Assembly: GCA_900545405.1 (NCBI GenBank)
Contig: UQYT01000031.1
Coordinates: forward strand, 1 to 30,145
Source of the DNA: an uncultured Eubacteriales bacterium
GTDB taxonomy: Bacteria; Bacillota; Clostridia; Oscillospirales; Oscillospiraceae
DNA length: 30,145 bases
Direction: 5' to 3'
The position numbers were made by a program, and so were the translations under genes. Below are positions 22,605-30,145 of this stretch, in pieces (the stretch's first letter is position 1; the number at the start of each line of letters is the position of its first letter). The notes beneath the pieces were generated by a model that searched no databases, was not told the origin of the DNA, and saw nothing but the letters and a program-made list of their open reading frames with translations.

Positions 22605-23156
22605 TCAGTCCTCCGCGGGGCACTCGGCGCAGCGGAGAGTCTCGCGCCGGGCGAAACCGGCGCCGCCCAGGGCCGCGATGAGCGCGGCGCAGGGCCCGAA
22701 GATGAGGTCGTAAACATTCACTTTTTCCGGCGCGGCCATCGCCGTCACCGCGAGCGCGATGACAGACACACCCGCGAGCACCAGCACCCAGAAGGCGCAG
22801 ACCGGCAGCCGCTTCGCTATCTTGTCCGTCTCGGAGCGGATGAGCCGCACCGCCCCCCTCCTCCGCCAGAGGTACACGGCGGAGTCCGTCATGTAGCCTA
22901 GGGGCAGCGCCGAAAAGGCAAAGGGCAGTATGACCCACATGAGCCGGGACGCCCCGCTGCGCGGCAGCAGCGCCGCTATGAAGAGCAGCCACGCCGCCAG
23001 CGCGCCGGGGAGCAGGAGCCTCGCGCTCTTCGCCGCCCCGTCGGCATCCTCGAACCTGTAATACTTGCCCACATATACGGCCTCGGTGCGTATCCCGCCC
23101 CGGGCCGTGACGCTCTCAGAGAACTTGTAGTCCTTTATGTACCTGCGCGTGACCAT
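22605..23156 (-). CDS. Multi-pass membrane protein, function unknown
   Basis: A 183-residue protein with about four membrane helices (~residues 45-62, 70-87, 118-138 and 147-165), a basic N-terminus (VTRRYIKDYKF) and a Cys-containing C-terminus (RCAECPAED). The segment VYVGKYYRFEDADGAAKSARLL links the N-terminus to the first helix. I recognise no family. Its ATG lies 2 nt after the stop of the XRE regulator, with GAGGA about 6 nt upstream, so the two are translated together. XRE regulator plus small membrane protein pairs are common in Clostridia, and the membrane protein may be the regulator's sensor or target. Confidence 0.65.
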   Translation of the reverse strand: MVTRRYIKDYKFSESVTARGGIRTEAVYVGKYYRFEDADGAAKSARLLLPGALAAWLLFIAALLPRSGASRLMWVILPFAFSALPLGYMTDSAVYLWRRRGAVRLIRSETDKIAKRLPVCAFWVLVLAGVSVIALAVTAMAAPEKVNVYDLIFGPCAALIAALGGAGFARRETLRCAECPAED

Positions 23157-23158
23157 TC

Positions 23159-23392
23159 TCAGTCCTCAAACAGCCGCGACACCGGCACGTCCAGCTTTTC
23201 CGAAATGAGGAACAGCGTCTCCAGCGAGACGCCCTTGACGTCCGCGGCGTTGTTTGCCTCAATTTGGCTGACGAAGCTCACGCTCCGGCCGATCGCCTCC
23301 GCAAGCTGCTCCTGAGTCAGCCCGCGCAGTTTCCTGTAATACGCTATCTTGAGCCCAAGTACTCTGAATTTTTCACGGAACTCTTCGCGCAT
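23159..23392 (-). CDS. XRE-family transcriptional regulator
   Basis: A 77-residue DNA-binding protein consisting almost entirely of one HTH_3 (Cro/C1) domain: LGLKIAYYRKLRGLTQEQLAEAIGRSVSFVSQIEAN, followed by GVSLETLFLISEKLDVPVSRLFED. The turn and recognition helix (residues ~26-45) are canonical. There is no extra sensing domain, so it probably acts as a small repressor dimer. The Shine-Dalgarno site is weak (AGGGG). A perfect 18-bp AT-rich palindrome lies about 70 nt upstream and is a candidate self-operator. It leads the unit with the membrane protein and possibly the opp operon. Confidence 0.9.
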   Translation of the reverse strand: MREEFREKFRVLGLKIAYYRKLRGLTQEQLAEAIGRSVSFVSQIEANNAADVKGVSLETLFLISEKLDVPVSRLFED

Positions 23393-23460
23393 CTGCCTAC
23401 CCCTGAAACCAGGCTGAAAGCCTGTATATTCATCGCCGGCCGGCCGTACAGACCTCCGGA

Positions 23461-23478
23461 TTGTATAATTTTATACAA
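23461..23478. promoter_or_regulatory. Perfect 18-bp AT palindrome upstream of the XRE gene
   Basis: TTGTATAA-TT-TTATACAA, exact two-fold symmetry. On the minus strand a TATAAT lies 12-20 nt upstream of it without a good -35, so the palindrome may sit just after the start site. Candidate operator for the XRE protein. The rest of 23393-23615 is AT-rich and holds no recognisable gene. Confidence 0.6.
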
Positions 23479-23615
23479 ATTTTAGACTCATTATAATAAT
23501 CCACAGGTGCCTTTTCTCTCGCTGACAGTGAAAGAATCTTAAATTATAGCGAAATCGTGTCGTTTCCTGCCATTTTCAGCCTATTTCATTGGTGAAAGTG
23601 AATAATTCATTGCGC

Positions 23616-23643
23616 AAAAAAGCGGGCATACGCCCGCTTTTTT
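23616..23643. terminator. Bidirectional rho-independent terminator of the MsmX-type gene
   Basis: Six A residues, GCGGGC, ATAC loop, GCCCGC and six T residues. It lies 60 nt beyond the stop of the minus-strand ATPase gene and isolates it from the XRE/opp region. Confidence 0.93.
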
Positions 23644-23703
23644 GAAAGATGCCCCGACAAATCGACGGAGCCCGGTATGAAATTTTGTAGCTTTTGCCTG
23701 TTC

Positions 23704-24912
<1,209 letters not shown>

Positions 24913-25094
24913 TTTCCGGCTCTGGCGCCTCTGCCTCCGCAATGGGGCGCCTCGCCGCCGTCCGCGATGGGACGCGCGGCATTACGTCAGGTCTCCACAC
25001 TGACGCACCGCAAGCCTGCGGGTGTTCTGTTCCTCCTATCTTTATGTACGCCCGGGCATGAAAATGGAGTGCCCGAACGCCATGGATTCACTCT

Positions 25095-25123
25095 ATTTTA
25101 AACCAAAGCGCCTCCCCCTGTAA
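25095..25123 (-). promoter_or_regulatory. Sigma-A promoter of the MsmX-type gene
   Basis: Minus strand -35 TTACAG (25123-25118), 17-nt spacer, -10 TAAAAT (25100-25095). The predicted start near 25088 gives a leader of about 175 nt (24913-25088). The leader holds a stray AGGAGG with no start codon at proper distance and small GC hairpins, but no gene that I can support. Confidence 0.65.
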
Positions 25124-25180
25124 ATCCGGTATCCTCCACAATAAACCAGTCCCGGATTTCAGCAACCTGCCCATAAACGC

Positions 25181-25206
25181 AAAAAGCCCCGGCGCGAAGC
25201 CGGGGC
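25181..25206 (-). terminator. Terminator of the GntR regulator gene
   Basis: On the minus strand GCCCCGGC, short loop, GCCGGGGC, then TTTTTG. It begins 10 nt after the regulator stop. Confidence 0.92.
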
Positions 25207-25215
25207 CAGGGAGGC

Positions 25216-26001
25216 TTATTTGTCCACGCTGCGGGTGAAGGAGACGCCGTCCTTGTGCAGGAAGATGTCCAGCTTGACGCGGTCGGCGCGGATGAGGCTC
25301 TGGGTGAACTCGTAGACCACGCCCGCCTCGGTGCGGGTGCGGCGCTGCACGGAGAAGGCGCAGGAGCCGGGGCGGCAGCCGAGCAGCTCCGCCTCACGCC
25401 GGCCGAGTATGACCGCCTCGTAGGAGTCCACCGCCGAGTAGGGCACTATGCCCTCCTCATAGAGCAGGCTGTAGAAGCTGTGGGTCTCCAGCAGCTCGCG
25501 CGTGAGCTTGGGGTAGATGTAGGTGGGGTAGAACGAGTTTTCCAGTATGAGCGGCTGGCCGTTCACGTTCCTGATGCGCATGAAGTGGTATATCTGCGTG
25601 TTGTGCCCGCCGAGCTCCAGCATGGAGACTATGTCCGGCGTGGGGTCCACGACCTCGAACTCGAGTATCGTGGAGGACGGCACCATGCCCATGGCGCTTA
25701 TCTCGCTGGTGAAGGAGTAGACGTTCTCGGTCCTGCGCCGCATCTTGGGCTCGGCGACGAAGGTGCCCCTCCCCTGCTTGCGGACGACGAGACCCTCGCT
25801 CTCCAGCGCGCCTATCGCCTGGCGCACCGTGCTGCGGGAGACGTCGAAGGTGCGGCAGAGCTCCGCCTCCGAGGGCAGCAGCGCCCCGGGCGCGAGCGTC
25901 CCCGCCGAGATGTTGCGCTTTATTATGCTCACAAGCTGGGAGTACAGCGGAATGTCGCTGTCCATGGAGAGCTTGTTCAAAAGTACAGGGTTGGTTTCCA
26001 T
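25216..26001 (-). CDS. GntR-family regulator with UTRA ligand domain
   Basis: A 261-residue transcription factor of the HutC subgroup. The N-terminal winged helix-turn-helix (~residues 15-85) has IPLYSQLVSIIKRNI, LPSEAELCRTFDVSRSTVRQAI and LVVRKQGRGTFVAEP. The UTRA domain (~100-255) has MRIRNVNGQPLILENSFYP and a C-terminal YEFTQSLIRADRVKLDIF strand region. HutC members usually sense sugars, amino-acid derivatives or other small metabolites; the ligand here is unknown. ATG 26001 with GAGAGGG upstream gives the normal N-terminus; a longer frame from 26127 crosses the promoter. The gene diverges from the ferredoxin-AOR operon, which it may control, and precedes the MsmX gene with a terminator between. 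Confidence 0.92.
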   Translation of the reverse strand: METNPVLLNKLSMDSDIPLYSQLVSIIKRNISAGTLAPGALLPSEAELCRTFDVSRSTVRQAIGALESEGLVVRKQGRGTFVAEPKMRRRTENVYSFTSEISAMGMVPSSTILEFEVVDPTPDIVSMLELGGHNTQIYHFMRIRNVNGQPLILENSFYPTYIYPKLTRELLETHSFYSLLYEEGIVPYSAVDSYEAVILGRREAELLGCRPGSCAFSVQRRTRTEAGVVYEFTQSLIRADRVKLDIFLHKDGVSFTRSVDK

Positions 26002-26065
26002 CGGCTTCCCTCTCATGTCTCCGACGCGGCAGTCAACTTGTCCTAACGTCTGATATGTTTCTATT

Positions 26066-26094
26066 ATTATAACCGACACGGACGATTTTGGCAA
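26066..26094 (-). promoter_or_regulatory. Sigma-A promoter of the GntR regulator
   Basis: Minus strand -35 TTGCCA (26094-26089), 17-nt spacer, -10 TATAAT (26071-26066). The leader is about 60 nt. Clear match. Confidence 0.85.
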
Positions 26095-26175
26095 GAGGGC
26101 AGATTTGTTTGTGAAATTATTGTTCATTACAAAAGTTTTTGTTCAGTTTCTATACATTATATCATCAAATTGTAG

Positions 26176-26204
26176 TTTACATTGTGGATTTTATGATTTA
26201 AAAT
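26176..26204 (+). promoter_or_regulatory. Sigma-A promoter of the ferredoxin-AOR operon
   Basis: -35 TTTACA (26176-26181), 17-nt spacer, -10 TAAAAT (26199-26204); an overlapping alternative is TTGTAG-16-TATGAT. The leader would be only ~20 nt. The region 26100-26200 is much more AT-rich than its surroundings and has a repeated TTGTTCA (26122 and 26140 region), a possible regulator site. Confidence 0.65.
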
Positions 26205-26230
26205 GGAAGAATGTGAAAGGAGGCGCTGCG

Positions 26231-26644
26231 ATGGCGCATTGGATAGGTGAAAACTGCATAGGCTGCGGCGCCTGCGCGAGGGCCTGCCCTGTGCACGCGA
26301 TAGAGGGCGCGATGAAGCAGCGGCACGCGATAAACGCGCGGCGCTGCGTGGACTGCGGGGTCTGCGGCATGAGCTGCCCCGTGGGCGCGGTACACGACGC
26401 CTCGGGCGCCGTCTGCCGCCGCGTGCCGCAAAAGGAGAGGAAAAAGCCGGTAATAGACGCGGCGCTGTGCAGCGCCTGCCAGATCTGCGCGGCCTTCTGC
26501 TCGGCAAAGGCCCTGGCCATCTCTGAGCCGCGCTTTCGCGGCGACGTGGAGGCCCACTGCGAGCTGAGATACCCGGAAAAGTGCGTGGGCTGCGGGCTCT
26601 GCGCAGTCGAGTGTCCGCTGCACGCGATAAGGATGGAGGGCTGA
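26231..26644 (+). CDS. Ferredoxin with four 4Fe-4S cluster motifs
   Basis: A 137-residue cytoplasmic electron carrier. It has four CxxCxxCxxxC motifs: CIGCGACARAC (~9-19), CVDCGVCGMSC (~39-49), CSACQICAAFC (~80-90) and CVGCGLCAVEC (~118-128). Three are followed by Pro, and one by Ser. This gives room for four clusters. The gene directly precedes the aldehyde oxidoreductase gene (2-nt gap), so it is probably the electron acceptor or donor of that enzyme. ATG 26231 has AAGGAGG 7 nt upstream; the longer frame from 26105 passes through the AT-rich promoter and is rejected. Confidence 0.93.
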   Translation: MAHWIGENCIGCGACARACPVHAIEGAMKQRHAINARRCVDCGVCGMSCPVGAVHDASGAVCRRVPQKERKKPVIDAALCSACQICAAFCSAKALAISEPRFRGDVEAHCELRYPEKCVGCGLCAVECPLHAIRMEG

Positions 26645-26646
26645 GC

Positions 26647-28566
26647 ATGAAAAGACGCGGGAAAAACACCCCTCCCCTGCCCGTGTACGCGCGGGTGGAC
26701 CTCACGACGGGCGGCGTGGAGCGCTTCCCGATAAGCGAGAAATACTTCAAAAAATACGTCGGCGGCAAGTGCCTCGCGGCGCGGCTGCTGCTGGACCTGA
26801 CGCCGCCGGGGCTCGACCCGCTCTCGCCCGAGGCGGTCATCATCATAAACACCGGCCCGCTCAACGGCACGGGCGCGCCCTCGACGAGCCGCTTCAACCT
26901 GAGCTTCAAGAACGTCCTGACTGGCGGCATCGCCTCCTCCAACTGCGGCGGGCAGTTCGGCGTGATGCTAAAGCGCGCGGGCTTCGACGGGCTGATAATC
27001 ACGGGCCGCGCCGCGGAGCCTAGCCTGCTGGAGATCCTCGACGGGGAGATAGCGCTCAAGCCCGCGCCGGAGCTCTGGGGCCTGGACGCGGAAAAGACGC
27101 AGGAGGCGCTGCCGGAGTGGTACGGCAAGCTGGTCATCGGCCCCGCGGGCGAGAACCGGGTGCTGTACGCCTCGTCCATCTCGGGCGAGCGCGTGGCGGG
27201 CCGCTGCGGCTCGGGCGCGGTGCTCGGCTCGAAGAACCTCAAGGCCCTGGTGGCCTACGGCACCAAGCGGCCCGAGGTCTATGACCGTGAGGGCTTCGAC
27301 AAGTTCGTCGCCAAGTGGGTGAAGTTCATAAAGCACCACCCCATGACGGGCCGGAGCCTGCCGCGCTACGGCTCCGCGGGCCTGGTGAACAAGGCCAACG
27401 CCACGAACGCCCTGCCCACGAAGAACTTCCAGCGCGGCCACTTCGACCGCGCGGACGCCGTCTCGGGCGAGACGCTGACCGAGACTCAGCTCATCCGCAA
27501 CAGCGGCTGCGTGAGCTGCCCCATCCGCTGCGAGCGGCGCGTGCCCGTGGACGGGCGGAACCTCAAGGGCCCGGAGTACGAGACGCTCGGCTTCTTCGGC
27601 CCGAACATAGAGGCCGCGGACATGGACACGGTGCTGCGCATGAACTGGCTGTGCGACATATACGGCGTGGACACCATCTCCTTCGCCTCCTCCCTGGCCT
27701 TCGCCATGGAGCTCAAGGAGCGGGGCATGGCTGACTTCGGCGTGGAGTTCGGCCGGACGGACAACCTCGAGGAGGTGCTCGTCAAGGTCGCGCACCGCGA
27801 GGGGATATACTCGGACATAGCGGACGGCACCAAGCGCATGGCCGCAAAATACGGCGGCGAGGACTTCGCCATCAACGCCAAGGGCCTGGAGCTCGCGAGC
27901 TACGAGCCGCGCCGGAGCGTGGGCATGGGCCTGGGCTACGCGGTGGCGAACCGCGGCGGCTGCCACTTGAACGGCGGCTACCTCGCGCTGCTCGAGTCCG
28001 TGGGCGTGCTGAGCATGGACGCGCTGACGCCGCGGGGCAAGGCGCAGTTCACGGCCTTCATGCAGGACGCGCTGGAGGCTGTGTCCTCGGCGGGCTGCTG
28101 CCTGTTCTCGGCGCAGACCTTCGTGCCGGGCATCTTCTTCGACCTCGGCCCGAACAGCCCGATAACCCGGCTGGTGGGCAAGATAATGCCCTGGATGGGC
28201 CCGATGGTGGCGCTAATGCTGAACATGACGCCGCTGGTGGCCTTCAACTCGCTGTTCATACTGCCGCACGCGGAGGCGCTGCGCCGCGCGACGGGGCTGC
28301 GCATGTTCACGGGCCAGTTCCTCGACCTGGGCGAGCGCTCGTATAACCTCGAGCGGCTCTTCAACCTCCGCGAGGGCCTGACGGCGAAGGACGACTCGCT
28401 GCCGAGGCGCCTCACAAAGGAGCTGCAGGACCCGAAGGACCCGCGCACGGCGGTGCCGCTGGAGAAGATGCTGCCCGTCTACTACAAGACCCGGGGCTGG
28501 GACAAGTCCGGCCGCCCGAAGCGCTGGAAGCTCCTGCGCCTGGGCATAGAGGAGGGGCGCAGATGA
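26647..28566 (+). CDS. aor: Aldehyde ferredoxin oxidoreductase (tungsten/molybdenum pterin enzyme)
   Basis: A 639-residue cytoplasmic enzyme that oxidises aldehydes to acids with ferredoxin, or runs in reverse. The N-terminal domain has ARVDLTTGGVERFPI, KYVGGKCLAARLLL, NTGPLNGTGAPSTSRFN and GGIASSNCGGQFG, the cofactor-binding part of the AOR family. The 4Fe-4S ligands are Cys288, Cys291 and Cys295 (CVSCPIRC), with a fourth from the Cys pair 484-485 (GCCLF). Length fits the family. It starts 2 nt after the ferredoxin stop with GGAGGG upstream, and its stop overlaps the MoaD-like gene by 4 nt. The metal and substrate cannot be read from sequence. A frame from 26581 is longer but overlaps the ferredoxin gene. 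Confidence 0.95.
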   Translation: MKRRGKNTPPLPVYARVDLTTGGVERFPISEKYFKKYVGGKCLAARLLLDLTPPGLDPLSPEAVIIINTGPLNGTGAPSTSRFNLSFKNVLTGGIASSNCGGQFGVMLKRAGFDGLIITGRAAEPSLLEILDGEIALKPAPELWGLDAEKTQEALPEWYGKLVIGPAGENRVLYASSISGERVAGRCGSGAVLGSKNLKALVAYGTKRPEVYDREGFDKFVAKWVKFIKHHPMTGRSLPRYGSAGLVNKANATNALPTKNFQRGHFDRADAVSGETLTETQLIRNSGCVSCPIRCERRVPVDGRNLKGPEYETLGFFGPNIEAADMDTVLRMNWLCDIYGVDTISFASSLAFAMELKERGMADFGVEFGRTDNLEEVLVKVAHREGIYSDIADGTKRMAAKYGGEDFAINAKGLELASYEPRRSVGMGLGYAVANRGGCHLNGGYLALLESVGVLSMDALTPRGKAQFTAFMQDALEAVSSAGCCLFSAQTFVPGIFFDLGPNSPITRLVGKIMPWMGPMVALMLNMTPLVAFNSLFILPHAEALRRATGLRMFTGQFLDLGERSYNLERLFNLREGLTAKDDSLPRRLTKELQDPKDPRTAVPLEKMLPVYYKTRGWDKSGRPKRWKLLRLGIEEGRR

Positions 28567-28814
28567 ACGTCAAGGTCGTGTACCGCGGCGCCCTGCCGGA
28601 GCTGACCGGCACCGGCGAGGAGCGCGTCGAGGCCGCCACCGTGGCCGAGGTCATGGCGCACATAAAGCGTAAGTATCCAAAGGAGGCATACCGCGAGGCA
28701 AAGCGGATGCTGATAGTCATAAACGGGGAGAGCATACAACTCCGCCGCGGGTACAAAACGGCGCTGGCAGAGGGAGACTGCCTGAGCTTTCTGCCCATCT
28801 GCGGCGGGGGATAA
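28563..28814 (+). CDS. MoaD/ThiS-family sulfur carrier protein
   Basis: An 83-residue ubiquitin-fold protein ending in CGGG after LSFLPI, so a Gly-Gly type C-terminus is available for adenylation and thiocarboxylation. The N-terminal strands (NVKVVYRGALPELTG), the helix TVAEVMAHIKRKYPKEA and the ING(E)S/LRRGYKTALAEGDCLSFLP region match the family. Such genes follow AOR genes in many anaerobes, where they probably supply sulfur for the pterin dithiolene. The ATG overlaps the aor stop (ATGA). No MoeB-like activating enzyme is in the window. Confidence 0.88.
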   Translation: MNVKVVYRGALPELTGTGEERVEAATVAEVMAHIKRKYPKEAYREAKRMLIVINGESIQLRRGYKTALAEGDCLSFLPICGGG

Positions 28815-28835
28815 TGGGAATAGGAGAAAGAGGAA

Positions 28836-30056
28836 ATGACAAACATCGACAAGGCGAAGCTAGCGTATTACCGCACCTTCCAGGGCGTGTTCGGCGTCGG
28901 CGAGAAGTTCATGCCCTGGCGCAAGCCGGAGCTGGTGACCGGCGCGGGGAGCATACGGGAGATCCCCCGACTGCTGGCCGAGGCGGGCGTGAAGAAGGTC
29001 CTGCTGGTTACGGGGCCGAACATCGTCAAGACCATCGGCAAGCGCATCATGGCGATACTCGAGGCGGCCGGTGTGAGCTACGCGGTGTTCTCGGAGGTGG
29101 AGGCGAACCCCTCGGTGACGACGGCGGAGCGCATCTACGAGCGCTACCGCGACAACGGCTGCGACGGCTTCATCGCGCTCGGCGGCGGCTCGCCGATGGA
29201 CGCGGCGAAGGCCGCGGCGGCCAAGAGCGTGCGCCCGGAGAAGAAGATCACGCAGCTGGCGGGCCTTCTGAAGGTCGGCCGTCCCCTGCCGCCCATCATC
29301 GCGATACCGACGACCTCGGGCACGGGCAGCGAGACGACGGTGGCGGCGGTCATCACGGACCGTGAGACGAACCACAAGTGCGCGATAATGGATTTGAACC
29401 TCATCCCGCACTACGCGATACTCGACCCGGAGCTGACGGTGGGCCTGCCCCCGCGCACGACGGCGACGACGGGCATGGACGCGCTGACGCACGCGGTGGA
29501 GGCGTATCTGTGCTGGACATACAACACGCGCGAGAGCATCCGCGACGCTGAGGAGGCGGTGCAGAGCATCTTCGTGAATCTGGAGAAGGTGTACGCGCAC
29601 CCGGAGGACATAAACGGGCGTCAGGAGATGATGATAGCGGCGTTCAAGGCGGGCTTTGCGTTCACGCGCTCGAGCGTGGGCAACGTGCACGCGATAGCGC
29701 ACACGCTGGGCGGGCTGTACAACACGCCGCACGGCCTGGCGAACGCGGTGATACTGCCCATCGTGCTGGAGGACTACGGCGAGGCCGTGTACCCGAAGCT
29801 GGCGCGCCTTGCGGAGATAGCGAAGGTGAAGACCTGCGGCACGACGGAGGAGAAGGCGAAGGAGTTCATAGCTGAGATCCGCGCGATGAACAAGCGCATG
29901 GGCATCCCCGAGGGGCTGGACGTGATAAAGGACAAGGACATCCCGCAGATGGTCAAGTGGGCCCTAGCCGAGGCCAACCCCGTGTACCCCGTGCCCGTGG
30001 TGTATACCAAAGAGCGCTGCGCCTCCGTCATCCGCCGCATCCAGAAAGGCAAATAA
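28836..30056 (+). CDS. Iron-containing alcohol dehydrogenase
   Basis: A 406-residue NAD(P)-dependent dehydrogenase of the Fe-ADH superfamily. The N-terminal Rossmann-like part has KVLLVTGPNIVKTIGKRI, GFIALGGGSPMDAAKA (the family nucleotide-binding motif, ~residues 108-123) and IAIPTTSGTGSETT. The C-terminal helical part has the metal-binding region: DPEL, MDALTHAVEAY, GNVHAIAHTLGGLYNTPHGLANA with the expected Asp/His ligands. Length is normal. It starts 21 nt after the MoaD-like gene with AGGAG/GAGGAA upstream, so it belongs to the same operon. It could interconvert the AOR aldehyde with its alcohol; the actual substrate is unknown. No terminator was found before the low-complexity contig end. 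Confidence 0.94.
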   Translation: MTNIDKAKLAYYRTFQGVFGVGEKFMPWRKPELVTGAGSIREIPRLLAEAGVKKVLLVTGPNIVKTIGKRIMAILEAAGVSYAVFSEVEANPSVTTAERIYERYRDNGCDGFIALGGGSPMDAAKAAAAKSVRPEKKITQLAGLLKVGRPLPPIIAIPTTSGTGSETTVAAVITDRETNHKCAIMDLNLIPHYAILDPELTVGLPPRTTATTGMDALTHAVEAYLCWTYNTRESIRDAEEAVQSIFVNLEKVYAHPEDINGRQEMMIAAFKAGFAFTRSSVGNVHAIAHTLGGLYNTPHGLANAVILPIVLEDYGEAVYPKLARLAEIAKVKTCGTTEEKAKEFIAEIRAMNKRMGIPEGLDVIKDKDIPQMVKWALAEANPVYPVPVVYTKERCASVIRRIQKGK

Positions 30057-30066
30057 TCGCACCCGC

Positions 30067-30145
30067 GGGGGGGGGGGGGGGGGGTTATTTTTGGCCCCCC
30101 GGTGAAAAGGCGCCCGGGGCCCGGGCCCCGGGCCCCGCCCCCCCC
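30067..30145. other. Homopolymer and GC-only contig end, probable artefact
   Basis: An 18-G run (30067-30084), a short mixed segment and then only C/G sequence (CCCGGGG blocks and a final 8-C run). This does not resemble the genomic sequence before it and looks like low-quality sequence at an assembly end. Nothing here should be annotated. Confidence 0.7.

Noticed and set aside
20159..22681. 840-codon plus-strand open frame
   Set aside because: Antisense shadow of the binding-protein gene, rich in Gly/Val/Asp repeats caused by codon bias; no signal or domain.
23485..23502. Single DnaA-box-like sequence (TAATCCACA) in the AT-rich region upstream of the XRE gene
   Set aside because: One imperfect box without a cluster or dnaA/dnaN genes nearby is expected by chance.

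Overview
The window looks like one contig from a high-GC Bacillota, most likely an Oscillospiraceae-type gut Clostridium. The reasons are the Bacillota gene content (DUF1292 protein, BofC-like domain, MsmX-type ATPase, four-motif ferredoxin beside an aldehyde:ferredoxin oxidoreductase), strong Shine-Dalgarno sites, sigma-A type promoters, and protein wording that I associate with that family. Both ends look like assembly limits: the left end starts inside a repeat that recurs twice at 13.5-14.2 kb, and the right end runs into an 18-G homopolymer and GC-only sequence. No tRNA, rRNA, CRISPR array or transposase gene was seen.

Layout. 1-109: a half copy of the repeat. 153-4406 (minus): a prophage head-packaging fragment, in transcription order terS, terL, a small membrane protein, portal and a scaffold-like protein; capsid and tail genes are absent. 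4530-5738 (minus): threonine ammonia-lyase with its own promoter and terminator. 5919-6875 (plus): a coiled-coil protein of prophage type. 7111-8733 (plus): a two-part CaiB/BaiF-type protein that seems to lack the catalytic Asp, behind a promoter covered by palindromes. 8790-9972 (minus): a small conserved protein and an SH3b-SH3b-NlpC/P60 wall hydrolase. 10100-12322 (minus): a class A penicillin-binding protein. 12499-13234 (plus): a BofC-like protein and a DUF1292 protein, followed by a structured RNA with a terminator (6S RNA candidate). 13538-14384: a non-coding repeat block holding a ~264-bp imperfect palindrome. 14419-23392 (minus): an oligopeptide ABC transporter cluster (SBP, OppB, OppC, OppD, OppF, small membrane protein) preceded by an XRE regulator and a membrane protein. 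23704-24912 (minus): an MsmX-type sugar ABC ATPase. 25216-26001 (minus): a GntR/UTRA regulator. 26231-30056 (plus): ferredoxin, tungsten-type AOR, MoaD/ThiS-like protein and iron-containing alcohol dehydrogenase.

Working together. The opp cluster is a complete peptide importer with two unusual parts. Its lipoprotein is, by motif order, a circular permutant of the SBP_bac_5 fold: the segment that normally ends the protein follows the signal peptide. Its OppC permease carries about 395 residues between the first membrane helix and the transport core, where the family normally has a few tens. The AOR operon couples aldehyde/acid redox chemistry (AOR plus ferredoxin) with aldehyde/alcohol interconversion (Fe-ADH), and its MoaD-like protein probably helps make the pterin cofactor. 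The divergent GntR regulator is a plausible but unproven controller. The most notable observations are the permuted binding protein, the enlarged OppC and the composite palindromic repeat.
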